64,000 nt of DNA from Tsuneonella sediminis (lineage in GTDB: Bacteria; Pseudomonadota; Alphaproteobacteria; Sphingomonadales; Sphingomonadaceae): positions 620,001-684,000 of the forward strand of contig NZ_JBNCBU010000001.1 of NCBI RefSeq assembly GCF_051912845.1, read 5' to 3'. The position numbers and the translations under genes were made by a program. Below are positions 38,342 through 45,416 of this stretch, in pieces. The notes under the pieces were generated by a model. It made no database searches, was not told where the DNA came from, and worked only from the letters and a program-made list of their open reading frames with translations. Within the stretch, counting starts at the first letter, position 1. Each line of letters opens with the position of its first letter.

Positions 38342-38874
38342 CCGCGGACCGCGGCGAACCCGAGGAAGTCGTCTGGCAAGGCCGTTACATCGCCGCGAAG
38401 GTTCGGGGCCGGTGGGAATACGTCGGGCGAGTGCGCGGGATCCGGGCCGCGGTTATTCTCGCAGTCGATGAAGGGCATGTCCTGCTCGTGGAGCAATACC
38501 GGGTACCTCTCGGCAAGGTCTGCCTCGAACTGCCGGCAGGCCTCGTCGGAGACCAGAACGATCCCGACGAAGACGTGCTGGCGGCCGCAGGGCGCGAACT
38601 CGAGGAGGAGACCGGCTGGCGCGCCGACCGGCTCTCGATCGCCGGCGAATTCTACAGCTCGCCCGGGATGGTCAGCGAAAGCTTCACTCTAGTGCGTGCG
38701 CACGGCCTGACGCGGGTGAGCGCAGGGGGTGGAACCGATGGTGAGGACATCACCGTTCACCGCGTGCCCCTTGCCGAGCTTTCCGGTTTCGTCGAGAAGC
38801 GCAGAAATGCGGGCATCGGGATCGACGTTCGAATAATGGGTCTGCTACTGGCGGGCGACATTCGGGGAGAGTGA
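38338..38874 (+). CDS. NUDIX hydrolase, ADP-ribose pyrophosphatase-like
   Basis: 178 residues. RAAVILAVDEGHVLLVEQYRVPLGKVCLELPAGLVG precedes a Nudix box with GRELEEETGW as its catalytic core. EFYSSPGMVSESFTLV is typical of the ADP-ribose/NDP-sugar group (NudF-like). It overlaps the preceding gene by 4 bp and is 1 bp from the SDR, so the five genes 36159-39658 may be one transcript. The exact substrate is not determined. Confidence 0.87.
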   Translation: MTADRGEPEEVVWQGRYIAAKVRGRWEYVGRVRGIRAAVILAVDEGHVLLVEQYRVPLGKVCLELPAGLVGDQNDPDEDVLAAAGRELEEETGWRADRLSIAGEFYSSPGMVSESFTLVRAHGLTRVSAGGGTDGEDITVHRVPLAELSGFVEKRRNAGIGIDVRIMGLLLAGDIRGE

Positions 38875-38875
38875 C

Positions 38876-39658
38876 ATGGCAGGACGGGTTGCGGGCAAGC
38901 TGGCGCTGGTAACGGGCGCTGCGCAGGGGCTCGGCGCGGCGCACTGCCAGGTTCTCGCCCGTGAAGGCGCGCGCGTGATCTGCACCGACATCAACGGCGA
39001 AGGCGCTCACGAAACCGCTGCCGCACTCAACAAGCAGCACGGCGACGGAACCGCCTTTGCGATGCAGCACGACGTGACCGATCCGGACAGGTGGGATGCA
39101 GCGATCGAGATGGCGCGCGACACGCTTGGCGGCCTCTCGGTGCTGGTCAACAACGCAGGAGTCGGGGTGCGGGGCAATATCGAGACCTGCACGCTCGAGG
39201 AGTGGCGGCGCGGTTTCGCGATCAACGTCGATTCGGTGTTCCTCGGCTGCCAGAAGGCCCTCCCCCTGATGAAGGACCATCAGCCTGGTTCGATCGTCAA
39301 CATCAGTTCGATCGCCGGTCTTATCGCGAGCGATACGATGCCCGGCTACAACGCCAGCAAGGCGGCGGTCTGGATGCTGTCGAAATCGGTCGCGCTCTAC
39401 TGCGGCAAGATGGGCTGGAACATCCGCTGCAACTCGGTGCACCCGACCTTCGTCGACACCCCGATCCTCGACGGGATGACGAGCCGCACAGGCCACTCGA
39501 AAGAAGTAATCATGGACAAGCTGGCGCGGCAGATCCCGCTGAAGCGGGTGGGCGTGCCGCGCGAGATCGCCGACGGCGTCCTGTTCCTCGCCAGTGACGA
39601 GAGCAGCTTCATGACCGGGGCCGAACTGAAGCTCGACGGGGGCATCTCGGCGATGTGA
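38876..39658 (+). CDS. SDR-family oxidoreductase
   Basis: 260 residues. LVTGAAQGLG (cofactor loop), NNAG, and the catalytic Ser, Tyr and Lys in NISSIAGLIASDTMPGYNASKAA are complete. The C-terminus FMTGAELKLDGGISAM is classical. CTDIN after strand 2 has an acidic residue, suggesting NAD rather than NADP. Substrate unknown. A hairpin terminator follows directly. Confidence 0.87.
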   Translation: MAGRVAGKLALVTGAAQGLGAAHCQVLAREGARVICTDINGEGAHETAAALNKQHGDGTAFAMQHDVTDPDRWDAAIEMARDTLGGLSVLVNNAGVGVRGNIETCTLEEWRRGFAINVDSVFLGCQKALPLMKDHQPGSIVNISSIAGLIASDTMPGYNASKAAVWMLSKSVALYCGKMGWNIRCNSVHPTFVDTPILDGMTSRTGHSKEVIMDKLARQIPLKRVGVPREIADGVLFLASDESSFMTGAELKLDGGISAM

Positions 39659-39667
39659 AGGGTTGGA

Positions 39668-39689
39668 GGGAGCCCCCGAAAGGGCTCCC
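39668..39689 (+). terminator. Hairpin between convergent SDR and pspC genes
   Basis: GGGAGCCC (39668-39675), loop CCGAAA, GGGCTCCC (39682-39689). It is a strong 8-bp GC stem without a clear T run on either strand, placed between two convergent stop codons (39658 and 39690). It is likely a bidirectional terminator or RNA 3'-end stabiliser. Confidence 0.6.
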
Positions 39690-39908
39690 TCAGTCGGCGA
39701 TCAGCGCGATCGCGAGATAGATCAGCAGGAACGAGCCGAAGCCGATGATCGTGCCTGCGGCGAAGACTACGCGGACCAACAGGGGGTCGATCCCGAAGTA
39801 GCTGGCGATCCCGGCACAGACCCCGAAGACCTTGCCGTTGGCGCGATCGAGGTGAAAGCCCTCGCGTTTGGGCGTGACGGCGGAGCGGGTGCGGTCGGGC
39901 CTGTTCAT
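39690..39908 (-). CDS. PspC-domain membrane protein
   Basis: 72 residues. FHLDRANGKVFGVCAGIASYFGIDPLLVRVVF, then GFGSFLLIYLAIALI, is the whole PspC domain: an N-terminal amphipathic part plus one membrane helix. In the phage-shock response PspC senses membrane stress, but small stand-alone PspC proteins in alphaproteobacteria are uncharacterised. The start overlaps the stop of a 41-codon ORF (ATGA). Confidence 0.88.
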   Translation of the reverse strand: MNRPDRTRSAVTPKREGFHLDRANGKVFGVCAGIASYFGIDPLLVRVVFAAGTIIGFGSFLLIYLAIALIAD

Positions 39909-40030
39909 GCCAGCATTCCGCCCGGGAGAAGCGCACCGCCGTTGGCGGGGGCAATCGCCGTCGCCAGCATCACGAGGCTGAAGGCGAGCGAGAAGAAGGC
40001 GGCGGCAGCCTTGGTGTTGAGAAGTTGCAT
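39905..40030 (-). CDS. 41-residue membrane or exported peptide upstream of pspC
   Basis: ATG at 40030, TGA at 39905-39907. The frame reads MQLLNTKAAAAFFSLAFS, then LVMLATAIAPANGGALLPGG, then MLA: one hydrophobic helix after a short charged start, ending in a small-residue tail. It could be an unprocessed membrane peptide or a signal-like peptide cleaved near APA. AAGGGAAA precedes the ATG. The 4-bp ATGA overlap with pspC implies coupled translation, which is the main support that it is real. Confidence 0.65.
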   Translation of the reverse strand: MQLLNTKAAAAFFSLAFSLVMLATAIAPANGGALLPGGMLA

Positions 40031-40113
40031 GTCTGATTTTCCCTTTATCAAGAATGTCCGGCGGGCCATTCCGCCTGATGCCGATACTTTCGCAAGGGGC
40101 GTGCCAATTTAAA

Positions 40114-40206
40114 AAAATGGCGGAAAATAGCCATTTTCTCGATCGACCATATGGACGGCCGATGAACGCCTTGCTCAACTTAGGGAAATTTTCCCAATTG
40201 TTGGGA
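40114..40206. promoter_or_regulatory. Cluster of three inverted repeats between pspC unit and recF
   Basis: The 230 bp between the divergent 41-codon ORF and recF are locally AT-rich and hold three dyads. AAAATGGC and GCCATTTT lie at 40114-40121/40130-40137. GGGAAATTTTCCC lies at 40183-40195. TCCCAA-TTG-TTGGGA lies at 40192-40206 and overlaps the second. They look like operators rather than terminators, since no gene ends here. The first could form a hairpin followed by T7 on the minus strand. Confidence 0.5.
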
Positions 40207-40260
40207 CCCCCTCTGTAAGCGCTGGCAGATATGACGAGTGACCGCTATCGGCCGATCCTA

Positions 40261-41331
40261 ATGGCGCTCGATCGCATCTCCCTCACGACATTCCGAAATC
40301 ATCGTGCCACCAGCCTCGACGGGGCAGGCCGGTTCAATCTGCTCGTCGGCGAAAACGGAGCGGGCAAGACCAACGTGCTCGAAGCGCTGTCGCTTCTCGC
40401 GCCGGGTCGAGGCCTTCGCCGTGCTTCGCTTACCGACATGGCGGCGAGTGATGGCCCCGGGGGTTTCGCTATCGGCGCTTCGCTCGAGGCGGAGGGCGAG
40501 CCGGTGCGGCTTGGTACCGCCACCGATCCGGCTCGACCTTCGCGCCGACTGGTGCGGATCAACGGCGCCGAATCAAGCGCGCTCGCGCTTGGCGAGTGGC
40601 TCGCTCTCGCATGGTTGACGCCGGCGATGGACGGACTGTTCACCGACAGCGCAGGCGCGCGTCGGCGCTGGCTTGATCGCATGGCAGTCGCGCTCGACGC
40701 GGATCACGCACGGAGCGCCGCGCGATACGAGGCAGCCCTTCGCGAACGAAACCGCCTGTTGTCGTCGGAGACGCCGCCAGATCCGATATGGCTCGATGGC
40801 ATCGAGACGCAGATGGCCGAAGCCGGGGCAGCGCTTGCACAGGGGCGCACGCGGCTCGTGGAGGCGCTGTGCGCCGAACTGTCCACGCTGCCGCCTGAAC
40901 CATTTGCAAGACCGCGCCTCGCGCTTGCCGGAGGTGGCAGCGCCGATCCCGCGGCCTTGCGGGCCGCACGACCCGCCGATCGCGCCGCCGGCCGCACGCT
41001 TGCCGGCCCCCACCGCGACGATCTGGCGGTCACGATGGCAGGCAAGGACCAGCCGGCCGCCCATTGCTCCACCGGTGAGCAAAAGGCGATGCTGATCGCC
41101 ATCACCCTGGCCCACGCGGGCCTGGCCGCGCGCGGGCGAGCGAGCGTCCTGCTGCTTGACGAGGTGGCCGCGCATCTCGATCCCGTGCGGCGCGAGGCGC
41201 TGTTCGCGCGGCTCGCGGACGGCGGCACGCAAGTCTGGCTCACGGGAACCGAAACCGCGCCGTTCGAACCGATCCTGAGCAACGCATCGGTGTGGCGAAT
41301 TGCCGGAGGGTCGGCCGAGCGGATGAGCTAG
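40261..41331 (+). CDS. recF: DNA replication and repair protein RecF
   Basis: 356 residues. ISLTTFRNHRATSLDGAGRFNLLVGENGAGKTNVLEALSLL contains Walker A (30-37), and LLLDEVAAHLDPVRREALF is Walker B plus the SMC-like D-loop. It loads RecA at gaps with RecOR. I chose ATG 40261 (MALDRISL), as family members begin just before this strand; the upstream frame to 40231 is unconserved. It is not next to dnaA-dnaN here. The stop overlaps a convergent gene by 4 bp. Confidence 0.95.
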   Translation: MALDRISLTTFRNHRATSLDGAGRFNLLVGENGAGKTNVLEALSLLAPGRGLRRASLTDMAASDGPGGFAIGASLEAEGEPVRLGTATDPARPSRRLVRINGAESSALALGEWLALAWLTPAMDGLFTDSAGARRRWLDRMAVALDADHARSAARYEAALRERNRLLSSETPPDPIWLDGIETQMAEAGAALAQGRTRLVEALCAELSTLPPEPFARPRLALAGGGSADPAALRAARPADRAAGRTLAGPHRDDLAVTMAGKDQPAAHCSTGEQKAMLIAITLAHAGLAARGRASVLLLDEVAAHLDPVRREALFARLADGGTQVWLTGTETAPFEPILSNASVWRIAGGSAERMS

Positions 41332-41624
41332 GCGCGGCTCGCAAGCGCGTCCGAACAGTCGGCGCAGATTTCTCCGGGCGAGGCGTTCGCAGCGGCGAGG
41401 CGGCCTCGGGAGGCAGCGACGGCCGGACTCTTCCCGCGCCCCATGCTCCAGTTCGACTGCATCCGGACCTGCGGATTGGGCGCGCACCAGATTTCGCCGT
41501 TTGCGTCGAGCGCAGTGATCCAGAACAGGTTATGCTCGGGTCCGTAGTCGATCACACCGAAGGCCAGGCCGTCGCCCTTGTCGAGCACGTGAAGCGGTAT
41601 CGGTGGGTTGAGCTGGGTGAACAT
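41328..41624 (-). CDS. Conserved hypothetical protein, 98 aa
   Basis: 98 residues starting MFTQLNPPIPLHVLDKGDG. The first two thirds form beta-strand-like stretches (FGVIDYGPEHNLFWITALDANGEIWCAPN). The end is Ala-rich with two cysteines (GEICADC). No membrane segment, and the family is not recognised. The GEIWCAPNPQVRMQSNWSMGR stretch looks like a constrained sequence. A ribosome binding site AAAGGGAT lies before the ATG. It is in line with ubiK (65 bp away) on the same strand. Confidence 0.7.
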   Translation of the reverse strand: MFTQLNPPIPLHVLDKGDGLAFGVIDYGPEHNLFWITALDANGEIWCAPNPQVRMQSNWSMGRGKSPAVAASRGRLAAANASPGEICADCSDALASRA

Positions 41625-41689
41625 GCGGGTAATCCCTTTCGTCCGCTCAACCCCGCGAACCAGAGGGCGTTCCAAGGCCCCCGCAGATG

Positions 41690-41944
41690 TCAGTCCTTAC
41701 GGGAAAGCGCCGCCTCGAGCGCGTCGACGCGGGCGGCCAGTCTTTCGCTGTCTTCTCGCGCGCGAGCGGCCATGTCCTTGACCGCGTCGAACTCCTCGCG
41801 ACTGACGAAGTCCAGCCCGCCGAACGCCTCGCGCATCCGTTCGCGCGCGCCATCGCGCGCCTCGCGTGTCATGCCCGCGAACGTGCCCGCAGCCGCATTG
41901 GCCAGCTTGACGAGATCGGCGACGAGGGGATTTTCGCTCTGCAT
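41690..41944 (-). CDS. ubiK: UbiK/YqiC accessory factor
   Basis: 84 residues. NPLVADLVKLANAAAGTFAGMTREARD, then SREEFDAVKDMAARAREDSERLAARVDALEAAL, matches the BMFP/UbiK family: an amphipathic helix and a C-terminal coiled coil that trimerises. In enterobacteria UbiK helps assemble the ubiquinone-synthesis complex; the role here is by homology. Confidence 0.87.
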   Translation of the reverse strand: MQSENPLVADLVKLANAAAGTFAGMTREARDGARERMREAFGGLDFVSREEFDAVKDMAARAREDSERLAARVDALEAALSRKD

Positions 41945-41981
41945 GGCGCGCTATGTGGCGGCGACGCCACCTGCGCGCAAG

Positions 41982-42539
41982 TCAGAACTCGTAACGCTCG
42001 ACCGCGCCGTTGGCCGGTTCGTCGATCCCGCCCGCAGGGTTCAGTTCGAGGAACTGCCAGTTGAGCACCGTCGCAAAGGCAATCCATGCCAGGTAGGGTA
42101 ACAGCAGGACGCCCGCCAGCATGCGCACCCGCCAGAACAGCACGATCGTCAGCAGCACGAGCACGTCGAGCACGCCGATCACGACCAGCGCGGCGCGGAT
42201 TTCGTGCAATGCGAAAAACACTGGCGACCACGCGAGATTGACCACGAACTGGAGTGCGAACACCGCGATCGCGGCGGATCGGCCGCGCGCGCCCCAAGCC
42301 GCGCAGACCATCGCGAGCGCGAGTCCCATGAGGACATAGAGGATCGTCCAGACGATCCCGAACCACATCGGGGGCGGGAAGATCGCAGGCTTTTCGAGCG
42401 AGCGGAACCACACGCTGTCGGCCCCGCTTCCCGAGAGCTGCCCGGACAGGAATCCGAGCAGCACCACGAGCGGCACGGTGAACAACGCCCAGCGAACCAG
42501 ACTGGCGCGCAACTGTCCACGCGAGGCGAGAGCGGTCAT
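41982..42539 (-). CDS. tspO: TspO/MBR family tryptophan-rich sensory protein
   Basis: 185 residues with five hydrophobic helices. SLEKPAIFPPPMWFGIVWTILYVLMGLAL and FALQFVVNLAWSPVFFALHEIRAAL are TspO signatures. The final YLAWIAFATVLNWQFLELN is also typical. TspO binds porphyrins and related ligands. The start codon overlaps the tlyA stop (ATGA), so the pair is coupled. Confidence 0.93.
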   Translation of the reverse strand: MTALASRGQLRASLVRWALFTVPLVVLLGFLSGQLSGSGADSVWFRSLEKPAIFPPPMWFGIVWTILYVLMGLALAMVCAAWGARGRSAAIAVFALQFVVNLAWSPVFFALHEIRAALVVIGVLDVLVLLTIVLFWRVRMLAGVLLLPYLAWIAFATVLNWQFLELNPAGGIDEPANGAVERYEF

Positions 42540-43336
42540 GGAGTCTCCATCGAAGCCGATTCGTGGGCGGATTTGTGGCCGACCGCGAATGCGGGCGCAA
42601 CGTTGCCACGCCGTGCGGCGATGAGGAACTCGACATTGCCTTCCGGTCCCGTGATGGGACTGCGGACAATTCCGTCGACTGCCCAGTCACGTACCTCGAG
42701 CCAATTTCGAACATCCGTGCAAACGCGCTCGTGAAGCGCAGGGTCGCGCACGACGCCGCCCTTGCCGACTTCCTCGCGGCCGACCTCGAACTGGGGCTTG
42801 ATCAGCGCGACGAGCCGACAGTCCGCCGCCGCGAGGTCAAGCGGTCGCTCGAGGACCTTGGCAAGGCCGATGAACGACGCATCACAAACGACCCAGCCGC
42901 ACGGGGCATCGATCATCCCGGGGGTCAATATTCGCGCGCTGGTTTGCTCCAGCACGGTCACCCTCGGGTCCTGCCGAAGCTTCCAGGCCAACTGGTTGGT
43001 TCCAGAATCGACGGCGAACACGCGCGCAGCCCCGTGCTGCAAGAGGACATCCGTAAAGCCGCCGGTCGAGCTACCGATGTCCATCGCGATCGCCCCCGCC
43101 GGGTCGAGCGCGAAAACGTCGAGCGCGTGGGCCAGCTTTATTCCGCCGCGGGAGACCCACGGGTGATCCCTCCCGCGCACGTCGATCTCGGCATCCACCT
43201 GCATCTGGTGACCGGGCTTGTCGAGCTTTCGCTCACCCGAAAAGACCACGCCCGCCATCACAAGCGCTTGCGCACGGCTGCGGCTTTCGGCGAGGCCGCG
43301 GTCGACGAGCAACTGATCGAGGCGCATCTTTCTCAT
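42536..43336 (-). CDS. tlyA: TlyA-family rRNA 2'-O-methyltransferase (S4 domain)
   Basis: 266 residues. The S4 RNA-binding domain is RLDQLLVDRGLAESRSRAQALVMAGVVFSG. The FtsJ-like SAM domain has DIGSSTGGFTDVLLQ, ALIKPQFEVGR and KGGVVRD. TlyA methylates 16S and 23S rRNA (capreomycin sensitivity). The start could be ATG 43336 or ATG 43327 (three codons shorter, with GAGAAAG in front); I list the longer. Coupled to tspO. Confidence 0.93.
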   Translation of the reverse strand: MRKMRLDQLLVDRGLAESRSRAQALVMAGVVFSGERKLDKPGHQMQVDAEIDVRGRDHPWVSRGGIKLAHALDVFALDPAGAIAMDIGSSTGGFTDVLLQHGAARVFAVDSGTNQLAWKLRQDPRVTVLEQTSARILTPGMIDAPCGWVVCDASFIGLAKVLERPLDLAAADCRLVALIKPQFEVGREEVGKGGVVRDPALHERVCTDVRNWLEVRDWAVDGIVRSPITGPEGNVEFLIAARRGNVAPAFAVGHKSAHESASMETP

Positions 43337-43388
43337 GGACCTTTTGCGGGTTAGCGTGCGTTGGTCGCCTGTCAAACCGGGAGAATTC

Positions 43389-43934
43389 ATGCGCTTTCGT
43401 GGCCCCATTGCCGCCCTCACATGTCTTGGCGCTGCCTGTTGCACCGCTCCGGCGCCGGAGCCGACCCCCGCACCCCCGCAGGCTCGTCCCACGACTGCAC
43501 CGGCACCTGCCGGCGCGCCCGCGCCGAGCTTCGACAACTGGATGGACGCGCCGCAGACTGACGGCGACTGGTTCTACCGCAGGAGCGCCGCGACCACCGC
43601 GGCGCTCTTCGGGACCGCGGGGGCGGACGCTCGGTTCGCGTTGACCTGCCGCATCGCCGACCGCACGATCACCCTCGCACGGGCGGGGACGGCTTCGGGA
43701 GGAGTGCCGCTGCGCATCCGCACCGAGACCGCCGATCGCGTCCTGACGGCGCAGCCTTCGGGCGGCGATCTGCCGTCGCTGGTGGCGACCGTTGCCGCGA
43801 ACGACCCGATCCTCGATGCGATGGCATTTTCGAAAGGCCGTTTCGCGGTCGAGGCCGCGGGCCAGTCGACGCTCTACCTGCCAAGTTGGCCCGAGGTCAC
43901 GCGGGTCGTGGAGGACTGCCGGGGGCAGGTATGA
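43389..43934 (+). CDS. Hypothetical lipoprotein
   Basis: 181 residues. MRFRGPIAALTCLGAACC is a signal with a plausible lipobox (LGAAC, Cys17). A Pro/Ala-rich linker to about residue 48 follows, then a compact domain beginning SFDNWMDAPQTDGDWFYRR, with FALTCRIADRTITLAR and a C-terminal CRGQV, so a disulfide is possible. The family is not recognised. Divergent from tlyA by 52 bp. The TGA overlaps the T-run of a terminator that acts on the opposite strand. Confidence 0.75.
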   Translation: MRFRGPIAALTCLGAACCTAPAPEPTPAPPQARPTTAPAPAGAPAPSFDNWMDAPQTDGDWFYRRSAATTAALFGTAGADARFALTCRIADRTITLARAGTASGGVPLRIRTETADRVLTAQPSGGDLPSLVATVAANDPILDAMAFSKGRFAVEAAGQSTLYLPSWPEVTRVVEDCRGQV

Positions 43935-43958
43935 AAAAGGCCCGCGAAAGCGCGGGCC
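43934..43958 (-). terminator. Intrinsic terminator pointing leftward with no annotated gene in front of it
   Basis: On the minus strand: GGCCCGCG-CTTT-CGCGGGCC (43958-43939) followed by TTTTT (43938-43934). The T run exists only for leftward transcription; rightward there is none. The nearest minus-strand gene to the right ends at 45417, behind ilvE, so the terminator implies a leftward RNA starting within about 43960-44330. Confidence 0.8.
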
Positions 43959-43979
43959 GGAAGCGTCGAATACTGACAG

Positions 43980-44067
43980 TGAAAAACTATTTTTCAAGAC
44001 TTGTGTTGCGGGGCCGAAAGACTCACATTCCCTGTCGAGGCCAGCGACCCACGCGGCTCTCGGCCCC
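43980..44067. other. Structured element upstream of the ilvE leader ORF
   Basis: Two dyads are visible. TGAAAAA-CTA-TTTTTCA lies at 43980-43996. GGGGCCGA (44010-44017) pairs perfectly with TCGGCCCC (44060-44067) and encloses GAGGCC...GGCTC, which can form an inner stem. The element can fold on either strand. No protein-coding frame of note covers it, and no known RNA family is recognised. Confidence 0.5.
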
Positions 44068-44100
44068 CGGTGAAACGGCGGGTCTGGCTCTAGAAGCGCG

Positions 44101-44114
44101 AAAGGAGGTGATCC
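44101..44114 (+). promoter_or_regulatory. Maximal Shine-Dalgarno: 14-nt complement of the 16S rRNA 3' end
   Basis: AAAGGAGGTGATCC at 44101-44114 is the exact reverse complement of GGATCACCTCCTTT, the conserved 3' end of bacterial 16S rRNA. Only 1 nt separates its last base from the ATG at 44116, which puts the GGAGG core 7 nt from the start, the optimal distance. Ordinary ribosome binding sites in this window match 4-6 nt. Confidence 0.8.
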
Positions 44115-44115
44115 G

Positions 44116-44172
44116 ATGTCTCATGGTTCAGCAGGGAGGTCGGTGACGACCCTCGCGAGGCATTATCGGTAA
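44116..44172 (+). CDS. 18-codon leader ORF upstream of ilvE
   Basis: Reads MSHGSAGRSVTTLARHYR then TAA. It is basic (three Arg, two His) with only one Val and one Leu, so it does not look like a classical branched-chain attenuator peptide. Its reality rests on the extreme ribosome binding site and spacing. The last codons (TATCGG, 44164-44169) pair with CCGATA (44182-44187), so translation to the stop would disrupt a hairpin. Further hairpins follow before ilvE. Confidence 0.6.
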   Translation: MSHGSAGRSVTTLARHYR

Positions 44173-44260
44173 TCTCTGACGCCGATAGAGGCTTCGTGGG
44201 CGGCCGAACCGGCCGCTGACCATGCGAAGGGCGGTTCCTGGCAGAAGGGGCCGCCCTTCT
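44164..44260 (+). promoter_or_regulatory. Hairpin series (possible attenuator) between leader ORF and ilvE
   Basis: Three consecutive stems lie here. TATCGG/CCGATA (44164-44169/44182-44187) overlaps the leader stop. GCGGCC-GAACC-GGCCGC lies at 44200-44216. Then there are two mutually exclusive stems: GAAGGGCGG (44226-44234) with CCGCCCTTC (44251-44259), or AGAAGGG-GCCG-CCCTTCT (44243-44260), followed by CATTT. Alternative stems with a weak T tract 70-80 nt before the ilvE start resemble attenuator geometry. This is inference from pairing only. Confidence 0.5.
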
Positions 44261-44336
44261 CATTTGGGGATAGGCCCGCCCTTCCCCGCCCTTGCCTCAC
44301 TTGCGTGGCGGCGCGGGCCGCCCTAACCGGCGCTGC

Positions 44337-45413
44337 ATGGACTTCGCGCACCTGCCCCACCCCGCTCCCGTACCCGGCGAAACCCGCGCCCAGGCGATCG
44401 CCGACCCGGGTTTCGGCACGGTCTTCACCGATCACATGGTCACCGTCGACTATCATGCAGGACGCGGTTGGCACGACGCGCGGATCGGTCCGCGCGAGCC
44501 GTTGAGCCTCGATCCCGCCTGCGCGGTGCTGCACTATGCGCAGGAAATCTTCGAGGGGATGAAGGCATACCGGCATCCCGACGGCCAGTTCGCGCTCTTC
44601 CGGCCCGATATGAACGCGGCACGGATGAATTCGTCCGCCGACCGGCTGGCGATGCCCCACGTGCCCGAGGACCTGTTCGTCGAAGCCTGCCGTCAACTCG
44701 TTCTCAAGGACCGGGACTGGTTTCCCACCGTCGAAGGCGGAGCGCTCTACCTGCGGCCCTTCATGTTCGCTTCGGAAGCATTCCTGGGCGTGCGGCCCGC
44801 GCGCGAATACAAGTTCCTGGTCATCGCCTCGCCGGTGGGGAACTATTTCAAGTCCGGCGTGCCCGCCGTCAGCATCTGGGTGAGCCGGGATTTCGTTCGC
44901 GCAGCACCCGGCGGGACGGGGGCGGCAAAGACCGGCGGGAACTACGCCGCGAGCCTGGTCCCGCAAGCCGAGGCGATTGCCAAGGGACACGACCAGGTCG
45001 TCTTCCTCGACGCCGTCGAACGCAAGTGGATCGAGGAACTGGGCGGGATGAACCTGTTCTTCGCCTTTGACGACGGTAGCGTGATCACCCCGCCGCTAAC
45101 CGGCACGATCCTGCCGGGCGTCACCCGCAACAGCCTGATCCAGTTGCTCCGGGACGAAGGCCTTTCGATCCGCGAGGAACGCTATTCGATCGACCAGTGG
45201 CGGCGCGACGCAGAGAGCGGCCACCTGATCGAGACGATGGCCTGCGGCACGGCGGCCGTCGTTACTCCGGTTGGCAAGGTGGAGGGACCCGAGGGAGCGT
45301 TTACGATCGGATCGGGCGGCCCGGGCCAGCTGACTGGTAAGCTGCGCGAGCGGCTGGTTTCGATCCAGCGCGGCCTCGCGCCCGATCCGCATGGCTGGGT
45401 CGTGAAGATCTAG
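44337..45413 (+). CDS. ilvE: Branched-chain amino acid aminotransferase
   Basis: 358 residues, type II BCAT form. LHYAQEIFEGMKAYRHPDG, GALYLRPFMFASE, AAKTGGNYAAS with the PLP lysine (Lys198) and ELGGMNLFFAF are intact. It reversibly aminates the keto acids of Leu, Ile and Val. I chose ATG 44337 (MDFAHLPHP), as no convincing start lies upstream. It is preceded by the long RNA-rich leader described above. The stop lies 3 bp from the convergent oxidoreductase stop. Confidence 0.95.
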   Translation: MDFAHLPHPAPVPGETRAQAIADPGFGTVFTDHMVTVDYHAGRGWHDARIGPREPLSLDPACAVLHYAQEIFEGMKAYRHPDGQFALFRPDMNAARMNSSADRLAMPHVPEDLFVEACRQLVLKDRDWFPTVEGGALYLRPFMFASEAFLGVRPAREYKFLVIASPVGNYFKSGVPAVSIWVSRDFVRAAPGGTGAAKTGGNYAASLVPQAEAIAKGHDQVVFLDAVERKWIEELGGMNLFFAFDDGSVITPPLTGTILPGVTRNSLIQLLRDEGLSIREERYSIDQWRRDAESGHLIETMACGTAAVVTPVGKVEGPEGAFTIGSGGPGQLTGKLRERLVSIQRGLAPDPHGWVVKI

Positions 45414-45416
45414 CCG

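Noticed and set aside
43939..43958. Terminator for the rightward lipoprotein gene
   Set aside because: The stem is followed by GGAAGC on the plus strand; the T run exists only in the leftward direction.
44101..44114. Fragment of a 16S rRNA gene on the minus strand
   Set aside because: Only the 14-nt tail matches; neighbouring sequence does not continue into helix 45 (no GGTAACCGTAGGGGAACCTG).
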